NCBI GenBank assembly: GCA_963769845.1
Contig: CAVYNL010000016.1
Span: forward strand, 62,001-126,000
Length of the DNA stretch: 64,000 nt
DNA from: JBGQMW01 sp963769845
Lineage (GTDB): Archaea > Thermoproteota > Bathyarchaeia > Bathyarchaeales > Bathycorpusculaceae
Direction: 5' to 3'
Below are positions 1 to 9,029 of this stretch, one piece after another (the stretch's first letter is position 1; the number at the start of each line of letters is the position of its first letter). The notes below the pieces were generated by a model, which ran no database searches, was not told the origin of the DNA, and saw only the letters and a list, made by a program, of their open reading frames with translations. A program made the position numbers and the translations under genes.

Positions 1-1
1 A

Positions 2-475
2 ATTTGGTTCATGTCCCTGCTGAATTCCGTAGATCCTTACTTTCTAATTGGGGCCCAAGTTCTTGGTGCTCCACTCGTAAAGAAGTACAGCATAGAACCC
101 ATTCCACTTGGATACGTAATCGTGGGCGAGGGTGGCACTGCAGGAGTCATAGGAAAGGCGGTGGCTGTTCCTTACAACAAGCCTGAACTTGCTGCCGTAC
201 ATGCACTGGCTGGGCAATATCTTGGGATGCGTTTCATCTACTTGGAAGCGGGTTCAGGAGCAAAGAATCCGGTTCCCCCAGATATGGTTCGTGCCGTAAA
301 ACACTATGTCGACGTTCCTCTTATCGTAGGGGGCGGCATAAGATCCAGAGAGCAGGCGTTGGCTGCAGCGTCAGCAGGTGCGGACATAATAGTCACGGGA
401 AATGTTGTTGAAGAGTCCGGCGTCAGGCACAAGGTTTCCGAGATAATTGAGGGCATTAGACGCGGAAGACCGTGA
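2..475 (+). CDS. Geranylgeranylglyceryl phosphate synthase (5' truncated by window edge)
   Basis: This enzyme joins geranylgeranyl diphosphate to sn-glycerol-1-phosphate, the first committed step of archaeal ether-lipid synthesis. Only the C-terminal part of the TIM barrel is present, and the frame is open to the left edge. Visible family motifs are GEGGTAG, the LEAGSGA strand-loop, VGGGIRS (phosphate binding) and AGADIIVTGN near the end. The first internal Met at base 11 is not the real start because the preceding codons belong to the conserved fold. A second lipid enzyme, the UbiA-type transferase that acts on this product, lies at 40.8-41.6 kb. The family call is very secure. Confidence 0.93.
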   Translation: MWFMSLLNSVDPYFLIGAQVLGAPLVKKYSIEPIPLGYVIVGEGGTAGVIGKAVAVPYNKPELAAVHALAGQYLGMRFIYLEAGSGAKNPVPPDMVRAVKHYVDVPLIVGGGIRSREQALAAASAGADIIVTGNVVEESGVRHKVSEIIEGIRRGRP

Positions 476-887
476 AAACCTCCTTGACGGCTTTTGAGAA
501 CTGTTTTAGCACGATCCAGATTCTTGTGGAAGACGAGAACCTTTACTGTATTTGGCCTGACTTTGAACAGCAATATGATGAACACGAATATGCACCGACA
601 ACTCTGCAAGGGCTAGATGAAGTCTTGCCCCTCAATTGTGGGTTTCGTGACGTGCTAAGCGGTCTGAGACATGGGAACCGTAGAAAGTGTGCTGATAGCC
701 GGAACAAGATTGCCGAGGAAGCAGACCGCAAACCCGCGAGTCAGCAGAAAGATAAATGGGCAAGAGTCTTATTGTGCCGAATTCATACGGAGCAGAGCAA
801 TCAGATTTAGAAGGTTTTGCCAGATTCTTGTCAGACAACAGAGATAAGTCTCTTTTGGCCTCAAGACAGCGCGAGAGAGGAGTGATC
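476..887. other. Stretch between GGGP synthase and PolD with no confident gene
   Basis: About 410 bases separate the lipid gene from the start I favour for the polymerase. An open frame of 112 codons runs from a GTG at 472 to 810 on the plus strand. It resembles no family I know, and it overlaps the alternative polymerase start at 756. I cannot see a tRNA or a clear terminator. The stretch may be a leader or hold an unrecognised small gene. Confidence 0.4.
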
Positions 888-3800
888 GTGGACACCAAGA
901 TGGGGGGAGCATATCGACAGTATGTTGACAACTTGAGGCATTCTGTTGAGAGCCTATATGTGGTTAGCGAAAAGGCACACCAGAAAGGAGTCGATCCTTC
1001 TCTCCATACTGAATGCACGGTTGCAGAGGATTTGGCTGATTTAGTAGAAGGTCTCGTCGGTCCGAATGGCGTTGCTGAGAGTATAAGGGATCTGAGTTCC
1101 AAACTTCCTAGGGAGGAGTTGGCTTTCAAAGTCACTGAGGAGATAGTGTATGGCAAGTTTGGCCACATGGAGCCTGAAGCAGCAGCTGAACAGGCAATCC
1201 GTACCGCACTTGCCATATTCACTGAAGGGCTGACGGCAGCGCCGATTCAAGGAGTTGCACGAGTGAAAATTAAGACAAATAGTGATCGAAGCCGTTACCT
1301 TGCCATATATTTTGCAGGCCCGATGAGGGCGGCAGGTGGAACTGACCAAGCTCTAACGCTGGTTGTGGGTGATTTCGTTCGTCGTCTTCTAGGGCTTGAC
1401 CGTTACAAGCCCACTAATGAGGAAATCTCACGCTTCATAGAAGAACTGAGGGTATATGAGCGGTCTGTGACGGGGTTTCAATATCACATCACGGACGAGG
1501 AATTGAAGAAAGCTCTGGAGTGGCTTCCCGTGGAGGTAACAGGGACAGAGTCGGACCCTGTTGAAGTCTCCTCTTTTCGAAATCTCCCACGGGTTGAGAC
1601 TAACCGAGTGAGGGGAGGCGCTCTCCGAGTTGTCAACGACGGGATAGTAGGACGAGCCTTGAAAGTCTACACAATCATTGAGAAACTGGGTTTTCAAGGA
1701 TGGGACTGGCTCAGGGACTTTCGGAAGAAATCCGAGGAAAAATCTGGAGGATTCATGGACGATGTTATTGCAGGGCGGCCCGTCTTTTCTTTTCCCTCCC
1801 GAAGAGGGGGATTCAGACTGAGATACGGGAGAGCACGCAACACAGGCCTTTCGGCTGTAGGGATTCATCCAGCAACGATGCTTGTGCTCGGGGGATTCCT
1901 CGCAGGAGGCACTCAGCTTCGTATGGAGCTTCCAGGAAAAGGTGGCGTTGTAGTTCCAGTGGACACGATCGAGTGTCCCGTAGTCCGTCTGAATGACGGC
2001 TCCATCGTGCGGGTCTCTCTGGAAAACTTCAACGCGGTAAAGGGCAAGATTGATAGGATTCTCTTCCTGGGTGACATTCTGATCAGTTTTGGAGATTTCT
2101 TGTACAACAGTAAGCCGTTGGCCCCTTCAGGATACGTTGAAGAATGGTGGGTTCAAGACGTGCATACCTCAATTGAGGAAAGGCTCGGGGGAAGCTTGGA
2201 GAGTGCAGGACTGGCTGCCATGATTCTTGTGGAACGGTTGAAGACTCTTCTGGGGAACCCTTTTGCGAGTCGGCCAAGTATCAAGGAAGCCATTGCTCTT
2301 TCACTAGCTCTGGGGGTTCCTCTGCATCCGTACTTCACGTATTTCTGGTCAAATCTGGTCTCTGCTCAAGATGTGGGTCTCATCAGGAGATGGCTCATGG
2401 GCTCTGAACTGCGTATCCAAGATGGCTCGGTAGTCGAGATTGTCGGCGAGATGAACGAAACTGTTCACAATTCTTTGGCAACAATATGTCTGCCTCACAG
2501 AATCGCGAATTCGAGGATCAGTATTGAAGGTGAAGATGCGCACGCTCTTGCTTTTTGCCTAGGTTACGACAAGCCCTGCGACATAGACCATACTTATGAC
2601 GGGCGAGTGCTCGATACAATTCGTGCAATATGTGGGGTTGAAGTGAGAGACAAGGCTCCTACACTTGTTGGAGCAAGGATGGGGAGGCCTGAAAAAGCGA
2701 AAAGGCGGGAGATGAAACCGCTCGTTCACGTTCTTTTTCCCGTCGGATTAGCTGGGGGTTCACAGAGAGACATTGTTGAGGCGGCAAAACACGGGCCGGT
2801 CTTTGTCGAGTTGGTCAAGCGCAAGTGCCCCAACTGTAAGGCCTTCACTCTTGGCGTTCTCTGCCCGTTATGCGGGTGCCAGACGATTCTCGAGAAGAGT
2901 TGCCCGAAATGTGGAAGAAGCTTGAAGGATGAAGAGTGCCCTGTCTGCAAGACTCATGCCAGGAAATCACAGAAGCAGGTTGTCAATTTCAGGGAAACGT
3001 TGGAGAGCACTTGCACGCAGCTTGGTGTCTCAATGCCGAAGATTCTGAAAGGCGTTAAAGGTCTGAGCAACGAAACCAAGACACCGGAGACAATGACGAA
3101 GGGGGTTCTGCGTGCAAGGTATGACCTGTCCGTCTACAAGGATGGTACGATTCGGTTTGACGCAACCAACGCTCCGTTGACGCACTTCAAACCCGCAGAA
3201 ATTGGGGTTTCCGTTGAGAAGCTCAGACAGCTTGGCTATGTTTGTGATGTGAATGGCGATCCTTTGGTTGACGAGAGTCAGATATGTGAACTCAAGATTC
3301 AGGACATCGTGCTTCCTTTAAAGAGTGTGGACTATTTTGTTAGAGTTGCCTGCTTTGTTGACGACCTTCTGTCAAAGGTATATGGGCTCTCTCGCTATTA
3401 CAGTGTAAAGAACAAAGAGGATCTCGTTGGGCATCTGGTTGTTGGATTGGCCCCCCACACTTGTGTAGGGATAATAGGAAGAATTGTTGGTTTCACAGGC
3501 TTAGACCTGTGCTACGCGCACCCGGTGTGGCATTCAGCCAAACGGAGGGACTGTGATGGCGATGAAGATACCGTGATGCTTGCAATGGACACTCTGTTGA
3601 ATTTCTCTCGTGAATATTTGCCTGCACAAATCGGTGGGATAATGGATGCGCCGCTTCTTCTAATTCCCATCGTTAATCCCAAGGAGGTCCAGAGGCAAGC
3701 GCACGATTTTGATGTTGCTGGTACTTATTCAGTCGAGTTCTTTAGGCGGACACTGGAGAAAATGGAGGCTAGGCAAGCTAGTTCCCTGACAGATCTCATT

Positions 3801-4304
3801 GGATTCCGGCTTGGTACTGAAGCTCAGTTTGAAGGGTTTCACTACACAACACCTGTTTCGAACATTAGCATGGGTAACCCTGAAAGCTCGTATAAACACC
3901 TGAAAACGATGATCGAGAAGTTGGATAGTCAGATGGATTTGGCGGAGAAGATTGACGCTGTCGATGCGAGAAGGGTCGCTCTGAAAGTTCTCACCACGCA
4001 TTTCATACGTGATATTGCAGGGAACCTTCGAGCTTTTTCAACGCAGGGTTTCAGGTGCAAATCCTGCGGTCGAAGATTCCGGCGTCTCCCGTTGAGAGGG
4101 AGATGCCCTTCTTGTATGGGTCAGTTGTCCTTGACAGTTTACAGGGGCAGCATAGAAAAATACTTGGAAGCAGCGCAGAATCTTGTTCAGAAGTACGGGT
4201 TGCCTAAGTACTACTCTCAGAGGATTTCCCTTTTGAAGGACGAGATCGGCGCGTTGTTTGAGAGCAAAAAGGGCAGGCAGATTAGCCTCGCGGACTTTGC
4301 CTGA
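888..4304 (+). CDS. polC: DNA polymerase D (PolD) large catalytic subunit DP2
   Basis: Catalytic subunit of the archaeal replicative polymerase D, which works with the small exonuclease subunit DP1 (not in this window). I start it at GTG 888: GGAG lies five bases upstream, and the protein then opens eight residues before the conserved YRQYVDN helix. The frame itself could reach ATG 756, just after a stop. Landmarks are LVEGLVGP near the N-terminus, FAGPMRAAGGT, a cysteine-rich zinc ribbon array around bases 2827-2965, the catalytic loop RRDCDGDED (first Asp at residue 888) and a second CxxC...CxxC ribbon near base 4050. The usual NCDGDED reads DCDGDED here. No intein interrupts it. The last residues QISLADFA resemble a PCNA-binding PIP box. 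Confidence 0.95.
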   Translation: MDTKMGGAYRQYVDNLRHSVESLYVVSEKAHQKGVDPSLHTECTVAEDLADLVEGLVGPNGVAESIRDLSSKLPREELAFKVTEEIVYGKFGHMEPEAAAEQAIRTALAIFTEGLTAAPIQGVARVKIKTNSDRSRYLAIYFAGPMRAAGGTDQALTLVVGDFVRRLLGLDRYKPTNEEISRFIEELRVYERSVTGFQYHITDEELKKALEWLPVEVTGTESDPVEVSSFRNLPRVETNRVRGGALRVVNDGIVGRALKVYTIIEKLGFQGWDWLRDFRKKSEEKSGGFMDDVIAGRPVFSFPSRRGGFRLRYGRARNTGLSAVGIHPATMLVLGGFLAGGTQLRMELPGKGGVVVPVDTIECPVVRLNDGSIVRVSLENFNAVKGKIDRILFLGDILISFGDFLYNSKPLAPSGYVEEWWVQDVHTSIEERLGGSLESAGLAAMILVERLKTLLGNPFASRPSIKEAIALSLALGVPLHPYFTYFWSNLVSAQDVGLIRRWLMGSELRIQDGSVVEIVGEMNETVHNSLATICLPHRIANSRISIEGEDAHALAFCLGYDKPCDIDHTYDGRVLDTIRAICGVEVRDKAPTLVGARMGRPEKAKRREMKPLVHVLFPVGLAGGSQRDIVEAAKHGPVFVELVKRKCPNCKAFTLGVLCPLCGCQTILEKSCPKCGRSLKDEECPVCKTHARKSQKQVVNFRETLESTCTQLGVSMPKILKGVKGLSNETKTPETMTKGVLRARYDLSVYKDGTIRFDATNAPLTHFKPAEIGVSVEKLRQLGYVCDVNGDPLVDESQICELKIQDIVLPLKSVDYFVRVACFVDDLLSKVYGLSRYYSVKNKEDLVGHLVVGLAPHTCVGIIGRIVGFTGLDLCYAHPVWHSAKRRDCDGDEDTVMLAMDTLLNFSREYLPAQIGGIMDAPLLLIPIVNPKEVQRQAHDFDVAGTYSVEFFRRTLEKMEARQASSLTDLIGFRLGTEAQFEGFHYTTPVSNISMGNPESSYKHLKTMIEKLDSQMDLAEKIDAVDARRVALKVLTTHFIRDIAGNLRAFSTQGFRCKSCGRRFRRLPLRGRCPSCMGQLSLTVYRGSIEKYLEAAQNLVQKYGLPKYYSQRISLLKDEIGALFESKKGRQISLADFA

Positions 4305-4337
4305 CAAGGTTTTTCTATTCAGACTGCAATATCAATC

Positions 4338-4613
4338 GTGAAGGATATGCCTAGAGGCTCTTACCATCCAAATGCGTATCTGACGAATGTTAGGAATACC
4401 AAGCGCGGTCTTAAGGCCAGAAGCTCAATTCTGGAGAGTTTGCAGAGAGTTACAGGCAGCGCTAAGGCTCTTGCTGCAGAAGCTGAGATGCCCTATGGTG
4501 TCGTGATGCATCATCTTAGATTGCTGTGGGCAGAAGGTATTGTGAGTCGGCAGGGGTCGAGACCTTTCGTGTGGGGGATTAGCGGTCTTGGGCAGAAGCG
4601 TTTGGTGAATTAA
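4338..4613 (+). CDS. Small winged-helix DNA-binding protein
   Basis: A 91-residue protein whose central and C-terminal part fits a winged helix: a helix SSILESLQ, a short turn, AKALAAEAEMPYGVVMHHLRLL as helix-turn-recognition helix, then a wing around SRQGSRPFVWGI. It follows the polymerase gene by 33 bases on the same strand, so the two may be co-transcribed. The start is GTG 4338 or ATG 4347. Its stop codon overlaps that of the convergent MazG-like gene by three bases. Target and role are unknown. Confidence 0.7.
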   Translation: MKDMPRGSYHPNAYLTNVRNTKRGLKARSSILESLQRVTGSAKALAAEAEMPYGVVMHHLRLLWAEGIVSRQGSRPFVWGISGLGQKRLVN

Positions 4614-4903
4614 CGCTGGAACGCGCACTCACATGGGGCTTGTCTACATTTTGGGCATTTGTGGTCATATTTCTTGAGGGCTGCAGTTTCGAGGTCTACG
4701 CTGGTGACATTTGCAAGAGAAGCCAGCCAAGCTATCACGTCTGCGAATTCTTTCTCTAATGCCTCTTTATCGGCGGTTCTCAAAGATTCTCCTAGCTCTG
4801 CGACTTCATCTACGAGCCAATTGTAGGTTCCAGTTGCACCACGAGCGGAATCTTTTTGAAAGTACAGTTGGCGCATCATGCCCTGGAATTCACGAATGTT
4901 CAT
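4610..4903 (-). CDS. MazG-like nucleotide pyrophosphohydrolase
   Basis: A 97-residue all-alpha NTP pyrophosphohydrolase of the MazG/dCTPase type, expected to hydrolyse non-canonical or excess NTPs to NMP and pyrophosphate. The metal-binding pattern is visible as WLVDEVAELGES, with the EVAE acidic pair, followed by LEKEFADVIAWL, with E..D spaced as in the second metal-binding helix. The C-terminal CPKCRQAPCEC may form a small zinc knuckle, which is common in archaeal short MazG proteins. It converges on the winged-helix gene with overlapping stops. Confidence 0.85.
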   Translation of the reverse strand: MNIREFQGMMRQLYFQKDSARGATGTYNWLVDEVAELGESLRTADKEALEKEFADVIAWLASLANVTSVDLETAALKKYDHKCPKCRQAPCECAFQR

Positions 4904-4998
4904 GCCTGTACCTCTTTTGCAGTTTCAGAATGAAATTGGGAATTGTTTGCGGGAACATGAATTGCGTTTCGTTCACTGCGGTTCGGTTCGAACATGCC

Positions 4999-6315
4999 TT
5001 ACCGAATTCCAATGTACTTGTAAGCCTCTGTGCGGTCTTCGAAGCAGTAATGGACTTTTTGGTAGTCTTTCCTGAATTCTGACACGTCTGTCCTTACTCT
5101 TTCTAGCGGTTCCCCGTCTATTATCACTCTTTTGATGAGACCTGCTATTTCTGACATTTCCGACTCTTTCATTCCTAGCCTTGTGACTTCGGAGACGCCC
5201 ATTCTTATGCCGCCTGGGTGCATGAAGTGTCTTCCTTCTTTGATGTCCCATGGTAGCAGGTTTCTGTTTATGATGATGTTTGCTTTCTCGAGGGTTTCCT
5301 CAATCGTGCCGCCGTCTCCATGTTTTGTTATGTCGATGAGAATGACGTGAGATTTGGTGAAGCCTTTGTGTTCGGCAAGCACGTTGAAACCTCTTTCGTA
5401 TAGTGCTTGGGCTAAAGCTTTTGCATTTCTCACAACTTGGCTCGCGTATTCTCTGCCGAATTCAAGCATCTCCGCACATGCTATTGTTAGGCCTGCGACT
5501 TCGTGGAGGTGATGGTTACTTACCATGCCCGGGAACGTTGCCTTCTTTATTCTTTCAGCATTCTTTTCCCATGAAAGTATTCCGCCATGTTGTGGTCCGA
5601 AAAACGTCTTGTGTGTACTCAGGCTGACGACGTCGGCGCCCTCTCTGAGTGGATCCTGAAATTGGCCTCCGGCGATCAGTCCTGCCACGTGTGCAGCGTC
5701 ATATCCGACAGTGGCTCCTACGGAATGAATCTGTTCTGTCAGCTCTTTTACTGGGTGTGGGAAGGGAAAGACGCTTGCGCCGAACATGACGAACTTTGGT
5801 GGTTTACCTTTTGAAGCCAGTTCTTGGATCTTGCTTTTGGCTTTGTCTACATCTATGTTGAGCTCCTTGTAGTCGAGTGGCAGGTATTCGACGAGGAGGC
5901 CTTTGACGGCGCCGGCTGTGCCGCCCAGCTCTTTCTTTCCGGAAGTGATGTGACCTCCGCTTGGGATCGATAGAGCTAATAGTGTGTCTCCTGGCTCTGT
6001 GAATGCTGTGTAAACGGCCAGGTTGGCTACGACTCCTGAGATCGGTCGGACATCAACGAATTCTGCCGTGTAGAGTCTTTTCATGAGGTCGATGCATTTG
6101 AACTCTACTTGGTCGATGTACCTGCAGCCAGCGTAGACGCGTTCTCCTGGCCAGCCTTCTGCATAGCGGTTGCCGAAGTCTGTTACTATCGCTTCTCGCA
6201 CGGCTGGGCTTGGTATGTTCTCGCTCGCTATGAGGGGTATGCTTTCTTGAAACCACTTGTGATGTTGTTGTAGGAGGTCAAAGACTCTGTTGTATTCGTC
6301 TCTCGGTGTGGACAT
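4999..6315 (-). CDS. glyA: Serine hydroxymethyltransferase
   Basis: A PLP enzyme that interconverts serine and glycine while passing a one-carbon unit to a pterin (tetrahydrofolate or an archaeal pterin). The full-length fold-type I sequence is present: IPLIASENIPS at the N-terminus, GNRYAEGWPGERVYAGC, the aldimine lysine in STHKTFFGPQHGG, and HPGGIRMG near the C-terminus. I choose ATG 6315 (438 residues) because AAGGTG sits just upstream and a TATA-like element lies 38 bases away. A GTG at 6333 would add six residues. Confidence 0.96.
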   Translation of the reverse strand: MSTPRDEYNRVFDLLQQHHKWFQESIPLIASENIPSPAVREAIVTDFGNRYAEGWPGERVYAGCRYIDQVEFKCIDLMKRLYTAEFVDVRPISGVVANLAVYTAFTEPGDTLLALSIPSGGHITSGKKELGGTAGAVKGLLVEYLPLDYKELNIDVDKAKSKIQELASKGKPPKFVMFGASVFPFPHPVKELTEQIHSVGATVGYDAAHVAGLIAGGQFQDPLREGADVVSLSTHKTFFGPQHGGILSWEKNAERIKKATFPGMVSNHHLHEVAGLTIACAEMLEFGREYASQVVRNAKALAQALYERGFNVLAEHKGFTKSHVILIDITKHGDGGTIEETLEKANIIINRNLLPWDIKEGRHFMHPGGIRMGVSEVTRLGMKESEMSEIAGLIKRVIIDGEPLERVRTDVSEFRKDYQKVHYCFEDRTEAYKYIGIR

Positions 6316-6352
6316 CGTTGGCACCTTGTGCACAACATTATCGAGTGTTCGA

Positions 6353-6361
6353 AAATAAATA
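6353..6361. promoter_or_regulatory. AT-rich TATA-like element between glyA and Sec61 beta
   Basis: AAATAAATA reads as a TATA box in either direction. It is 38 bases upstream of the chosen glyA ATG on the minus strand and about 73 bases upstream of the Sec61 beta start on the plus strand. It could serve one or both divergent genes. Confidence 0.4.
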
Positions 6362-6433
6362 CTCTTTGAAATGGCGCAACGTTAATAATGAAGAGGGTGC
6401 TACATGTTGCTTCATATGTAACAGGTGTGACGG

Positions 6434-6607
6434 TTGAGCAAGAAGAAGAAGGACAAAGATCGGTCACCGATGCCGGCTGCGAGTGCAGGTTTGCTCAGGT
6501 TCTTTGAAGAGGAGACTGAGGGGGTCAAGGTTAGACCTGAACTCCTTGTCGTGTTGGCCGTTACACTGATCGTTGTTGCTGTTTTGGCTCACGTGTTCTT
6601 CTCTTAG
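6434..6607 (+). CDS. Preprotein translocase subunit Sec61 beta
   Basis: A 57-residue tail-anchored subunit of the Sec61/SecYE translocon. It has a basic N-terminus (SKKKKDKDR), the highly conserved MPAASAGLLRFFEEETEG segment, then VKVRPE and a single membrane helix LLVVLAVTLIVVAVLAHVFF that ends the protein. The start is TTG 6434, preceded by AGGTG with suitable spacing; the nearest upstream in-frame codon is a stop. Its TAG overlaps the stop of the convergent Sm-like gene. SecE (Sec61 gamma) is at 54.7 kb. Confidence 0.93.
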   Translation: MSKKKKDKDRSPMPAASAGLLRFFEEETEGVKVRPELLVVLAVTLIVVAVLAHVFFS

Positions 6608-6903
6608 GAACGGCTCGATGAGCGGGATGGCGCGTGGAGGACTTCTATTCTCTGTACAGAGTTGAGGTGTACGAAGATTTCGCTCCTTTCTTCTCTGCTA
6701 GCTACTTGCGGTATGGGCTGTGCGATTGTTGCGCGCAGTGTCACTGCTTCTGCATCTGAGAGCCAGATTCCTGCGGGCTCGGTTGTTACAGCCGTCAGCG
6801 TCCCTTCGAAACCATACGCTGGGTCCAGTATTACCCGTATCTCCTTTCCCAAGTTCTTTTCAAGCATGTGAAAGATCGTTGGGGGGAGACTCTGGTCAGG
6901 CAT
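6604..6903 (-). CDS. Sm-like (LSm) domain protein
   Basis: A 99-residue protein with an Sm-fold pattern: helix IFHMLEKNLGKE, strands IRVILDPAYGFEGTLTAVTTEPAGIWLSDAE, and a late strand RSEIFVHLNSVQRIEVL in place of the Sm2 motif. It is less canonical than the archaeal Sm1/Sm2 proteins, so RNA binding is inferred. The start is ATG 6903. Its stop overlaps that of Sec61 beta in a TTAG arrangement. Confidence 0.6.
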   Translation of the reverse strand: MPDQSLPPTIFHMLEKNLGKEIRVILDPAYGFEGTLTAVTTEPAGIWLSDAEAVTLRATIAQPIPQVASREERSEIFVHLNSVQRIEVLHAPSRSSSRS

Positions 6904-7083
6904 GTTATGAACAAAACCTTGTAGTTGGCGTTCTAGTAATAAGAACTGTCTTTCCTCGGTATAAGCTATACTGTTGTCAAGAAGGCCAGAACGACTTTAT
7001 CCTCGTGTCTCGCCCGCGTGCAATGTGCTTTTCGGTGAACGATGGAGATGCTTGGATTTCGTTAGTGAGGGATTTCACGACAG

Positions 7084-7091
7084 TTTAATAT
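7084..7091 (+). promoter_or_regulatory. TATA box of the DUF2070 gene
   Basis: TTTAATAT lies 38 bases upstream of the ATG at 7129, the expected distance for a short archaeal leader. The 225 bases between 6904 and 7128 hold nothing else I recognise. Confidence 0.5.
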
Positions 7092-7128
7092 GTGTGGCCT
7101 TACCTTTTAGGAAAATCACTCTTAGGGA

Positions 7129-8970
7129 ATGGCCATGGTCGCTGAAGATTCACTTAAACAGTCTATGGACATTGCCGTCCAACATTACTCGTCTCTGTTT
7201 AGGCTTCCCTCACACAGAAAAGTTTTGGCTCTGGTCGCGTTCTTGTGTGTGGGCGGTGGGCTTGTTTCGGTGGCCATTCTTTTCCCGTCTCTCTACGGTC
7301 TGCTGAGCGGCGCGTGCCTTGGTTTGGCGCTTTTTGCTCTTGGTCTGGTCGCGGACTATTGTACGAGCACCTTTGTTCTGAAGAAAGATACGATTTTCGA
7401 CTTGAGGAGAACAGTGGCTCTTTCACTTTTCTGTTGGGGAACATGGTTCTTCTTCATTTTCTTAGGATCGCTTGTTGCTGTGGGGTTCGGTTTTTCCTGG
7501 TGGGTTAGGTTGTGCTTTCTGGGGTTCGGGGCAGCGATGATTTTGCGGCTGTTGGTCTTCCGTTCGACGGCCTCACTCAGCTACAAGCGCCTTTTTGCCT
7601 CCTCTTTCCTTGGGCCATTTCTTTGCATAATTCCTTTCTTGATCTTTTTCTGGAATCAAGCTGTTTACCAGTATACTCCCAACGTGTATGGCGTGCTGGT
7701 TTTTTTCGCTGGTGCCCTGTTCGTCAGCGTGTTGGCTCCTTTTGCTTTTCTTTTTCTCTTGAACAGGTTGGGCGAAAAGACTCTGGGGATAGGGACGTTG
7801 CCCCTTTTCAGGGCTTTTATGCTTAACTGGGTTCTAAGTCTGAATGCACCTTTTGAAGAACTTCTTGAGAAGCTCGGAGAGCAACGAGATATTAGGATTT
7901 CGTTGCTGGAGTTTGTCACTGCAAAGGGCAAGGTTGTTTTGGTCGTGCCGTCTGTTCATCCTGGGCCTTTCAAGAATATTGGCAGTAGTGTCCTGCCTTC
8001 TTTGCTCAAGTCTGAGCTTGAGAGAGAGTTCGGCTCGGTCGTTTCCGTGCCTCATGGTCTGCTCGGTCACGAGTTTGATTTGGCTTCTCAGGCGGAGAAT
8101 GGGAAAATCGTTTCCAACGTTGCAGAGGCTCTGAGGGATTCAGAGGTTTTTGAGGTGAAGGCTTCTCCGTTTGTTACGGTGAGTAATGGTTTGGCCACTG
8201 CTTGTTGTCAGGTGTTTGGCAGTTCGGCTTTCATTTCATTCACTCTTGCCCCGAGGACTATTGAGGACTTGCCGGATGAATTGGGCTTTTTTGTGCGCCA
8301 AGAGGCGAAGAGGCATGGACTAGATTTGTGTGGTGTTGTCAATGCTCATAATAGTATTGATGGAAAAGCTGAAATGTCTGAGTCTTTGGATTCGTTGAAG
8401 GATGTTGGAGCCAAGTGTTTTGAGAGAGCAGCTTCAATGGAGCGACTGCCCTTGTCGGTCGGGGCTGCAACCGTTCTGCCTGGAGAGTTCAGTCTTGAGG
8501 ACGGCATGGGACATGGCGGTATTACTGCTGTGGTGGTTGGGAGCGGTGCGCAGAAAGCAGTCTATGTTGTGATAGATGGTAATAATATGGTTTCAGGGCT
8601 GCGTGAGAAAGTCCTCTCGTCGCTTCGTTCTGTGGGGTTTGATGCTGGTGAAGTCTTTACAACGGATACTCATGCGGTCAGCGCGTTGGTATTGGGTAGT
8701 CGTGGGTACCATGCGGTCGGAGAGACGATGGACAATGAGCGGCTGTTAGGCTACATTAAGACTGCAGCAGCCAAGGCTGAGGCGAATATGGATCGAGCGA
8801 GGTTTTCATGTCGCGAGATAACTGTTCCGAGCGTGAGGGTCATAGGTGGGGAACATCTTGAATCTTTGTGTGTTCTAATAGAGAAGGCTCTTCATAGGGC
8901 GAAAGTGTCGGTGGTTCCTGTGTTTGCAGTAAGCGGGCTTCTTCTGATGTTGCTTTTGCTGCTTGTTTGA
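7129..8970 (+). CDS. DUF2070 family integral membrane protein
   Basis: A 613-residue archaeal protein of unknown biochemical activity. Residues about 25-210 form several hydrophobic helices. The rest is soluble and carries the family hallmarks: VPSVHPGPFKNIGSS near residue 272, a histidine-containing NAHNSIDG, and GMGHGGITAVVV near residue 460. A last hydrophobic helix closes the protein. The conserved His and Asp residues suggest a metal-dependent hydrolase domain tethered to the membrane, but that is inference from the motif pattern. The gene stands alone between its own TATA box and the pyruvate oxidoreductase operon. Confidence 0.85.
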   Translation: MAMVAEDSLKQSMDIAVQHYSSLFRLPSHRKVLALVAFLCVGGGLVSVAILFPSLYGLLSGACLGLALFALGLVADYCTSTFVLKKDTIFDLRRTVALSLFCWGTWFFFIFLGSLVAVGFGFSWWVRLCFLGFGAAMILRLLVFRSTASLSYKRLFASSFLGPFLCIIPFLIFFWNQAVYQYTPNVYGVLVFFAGALFVSVLAPFAFLFLLNRLGEKTLGIGTLPLFRAFMLNWVLSLNAPFEELLEKLGEQRDIRISLLEFVTAKGKVVLVVPSVHPGPFKNIGSSVLPSLLKSELEREFGSVVSVPHGLLGHEFDLASQAENGKIVSNVAEALRDSEVFEVKASPFVTVSNGLATACCQVFGSSAFISFTLAPRTIEDLPDELGFFVRQEAKRHGLDLCGVVNAHNSIDGKAEMSESLDSLKDVGAKCFERAASMERLPLSVGAATVLPGEFSLEDGMGHGGITAVVVGSGAQKAVYVVIDGNNMVSGLREKVLSSLRSVGFDAGEVFTTDTHAVSALVLGSRGYHAVGETMDNERLLGYIKTAAAKAEANMDRARFSCREITVPSVRVIGGEHLESLCVLIEKALHRAKVSVVPVFAVSGLLLMLLLLLV

Positions 8971-9029
8971 GCTAACACTAATAAGTTGGAAGTTTTCCCT
9001 CATTTATTCTCCAGCGGAAGGGGAAAGCG

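Noticed and set aside
575..667. Possible C/D box RNA (ATGATGA at 575, CTGA at 664)
   Set aside because: Spacing of about 90 bases is too long for archaeal C/D sRNAs, and convincing internal C'/D' boxes and terminal complementarity are missing.
756..887. N-terminal extension of PolD to ATG 756
   Set aside because: The added 44 residues show no similarity to known DP2 N-termini, while GTG 888 has a good ribosome-binding site and gives the family length.
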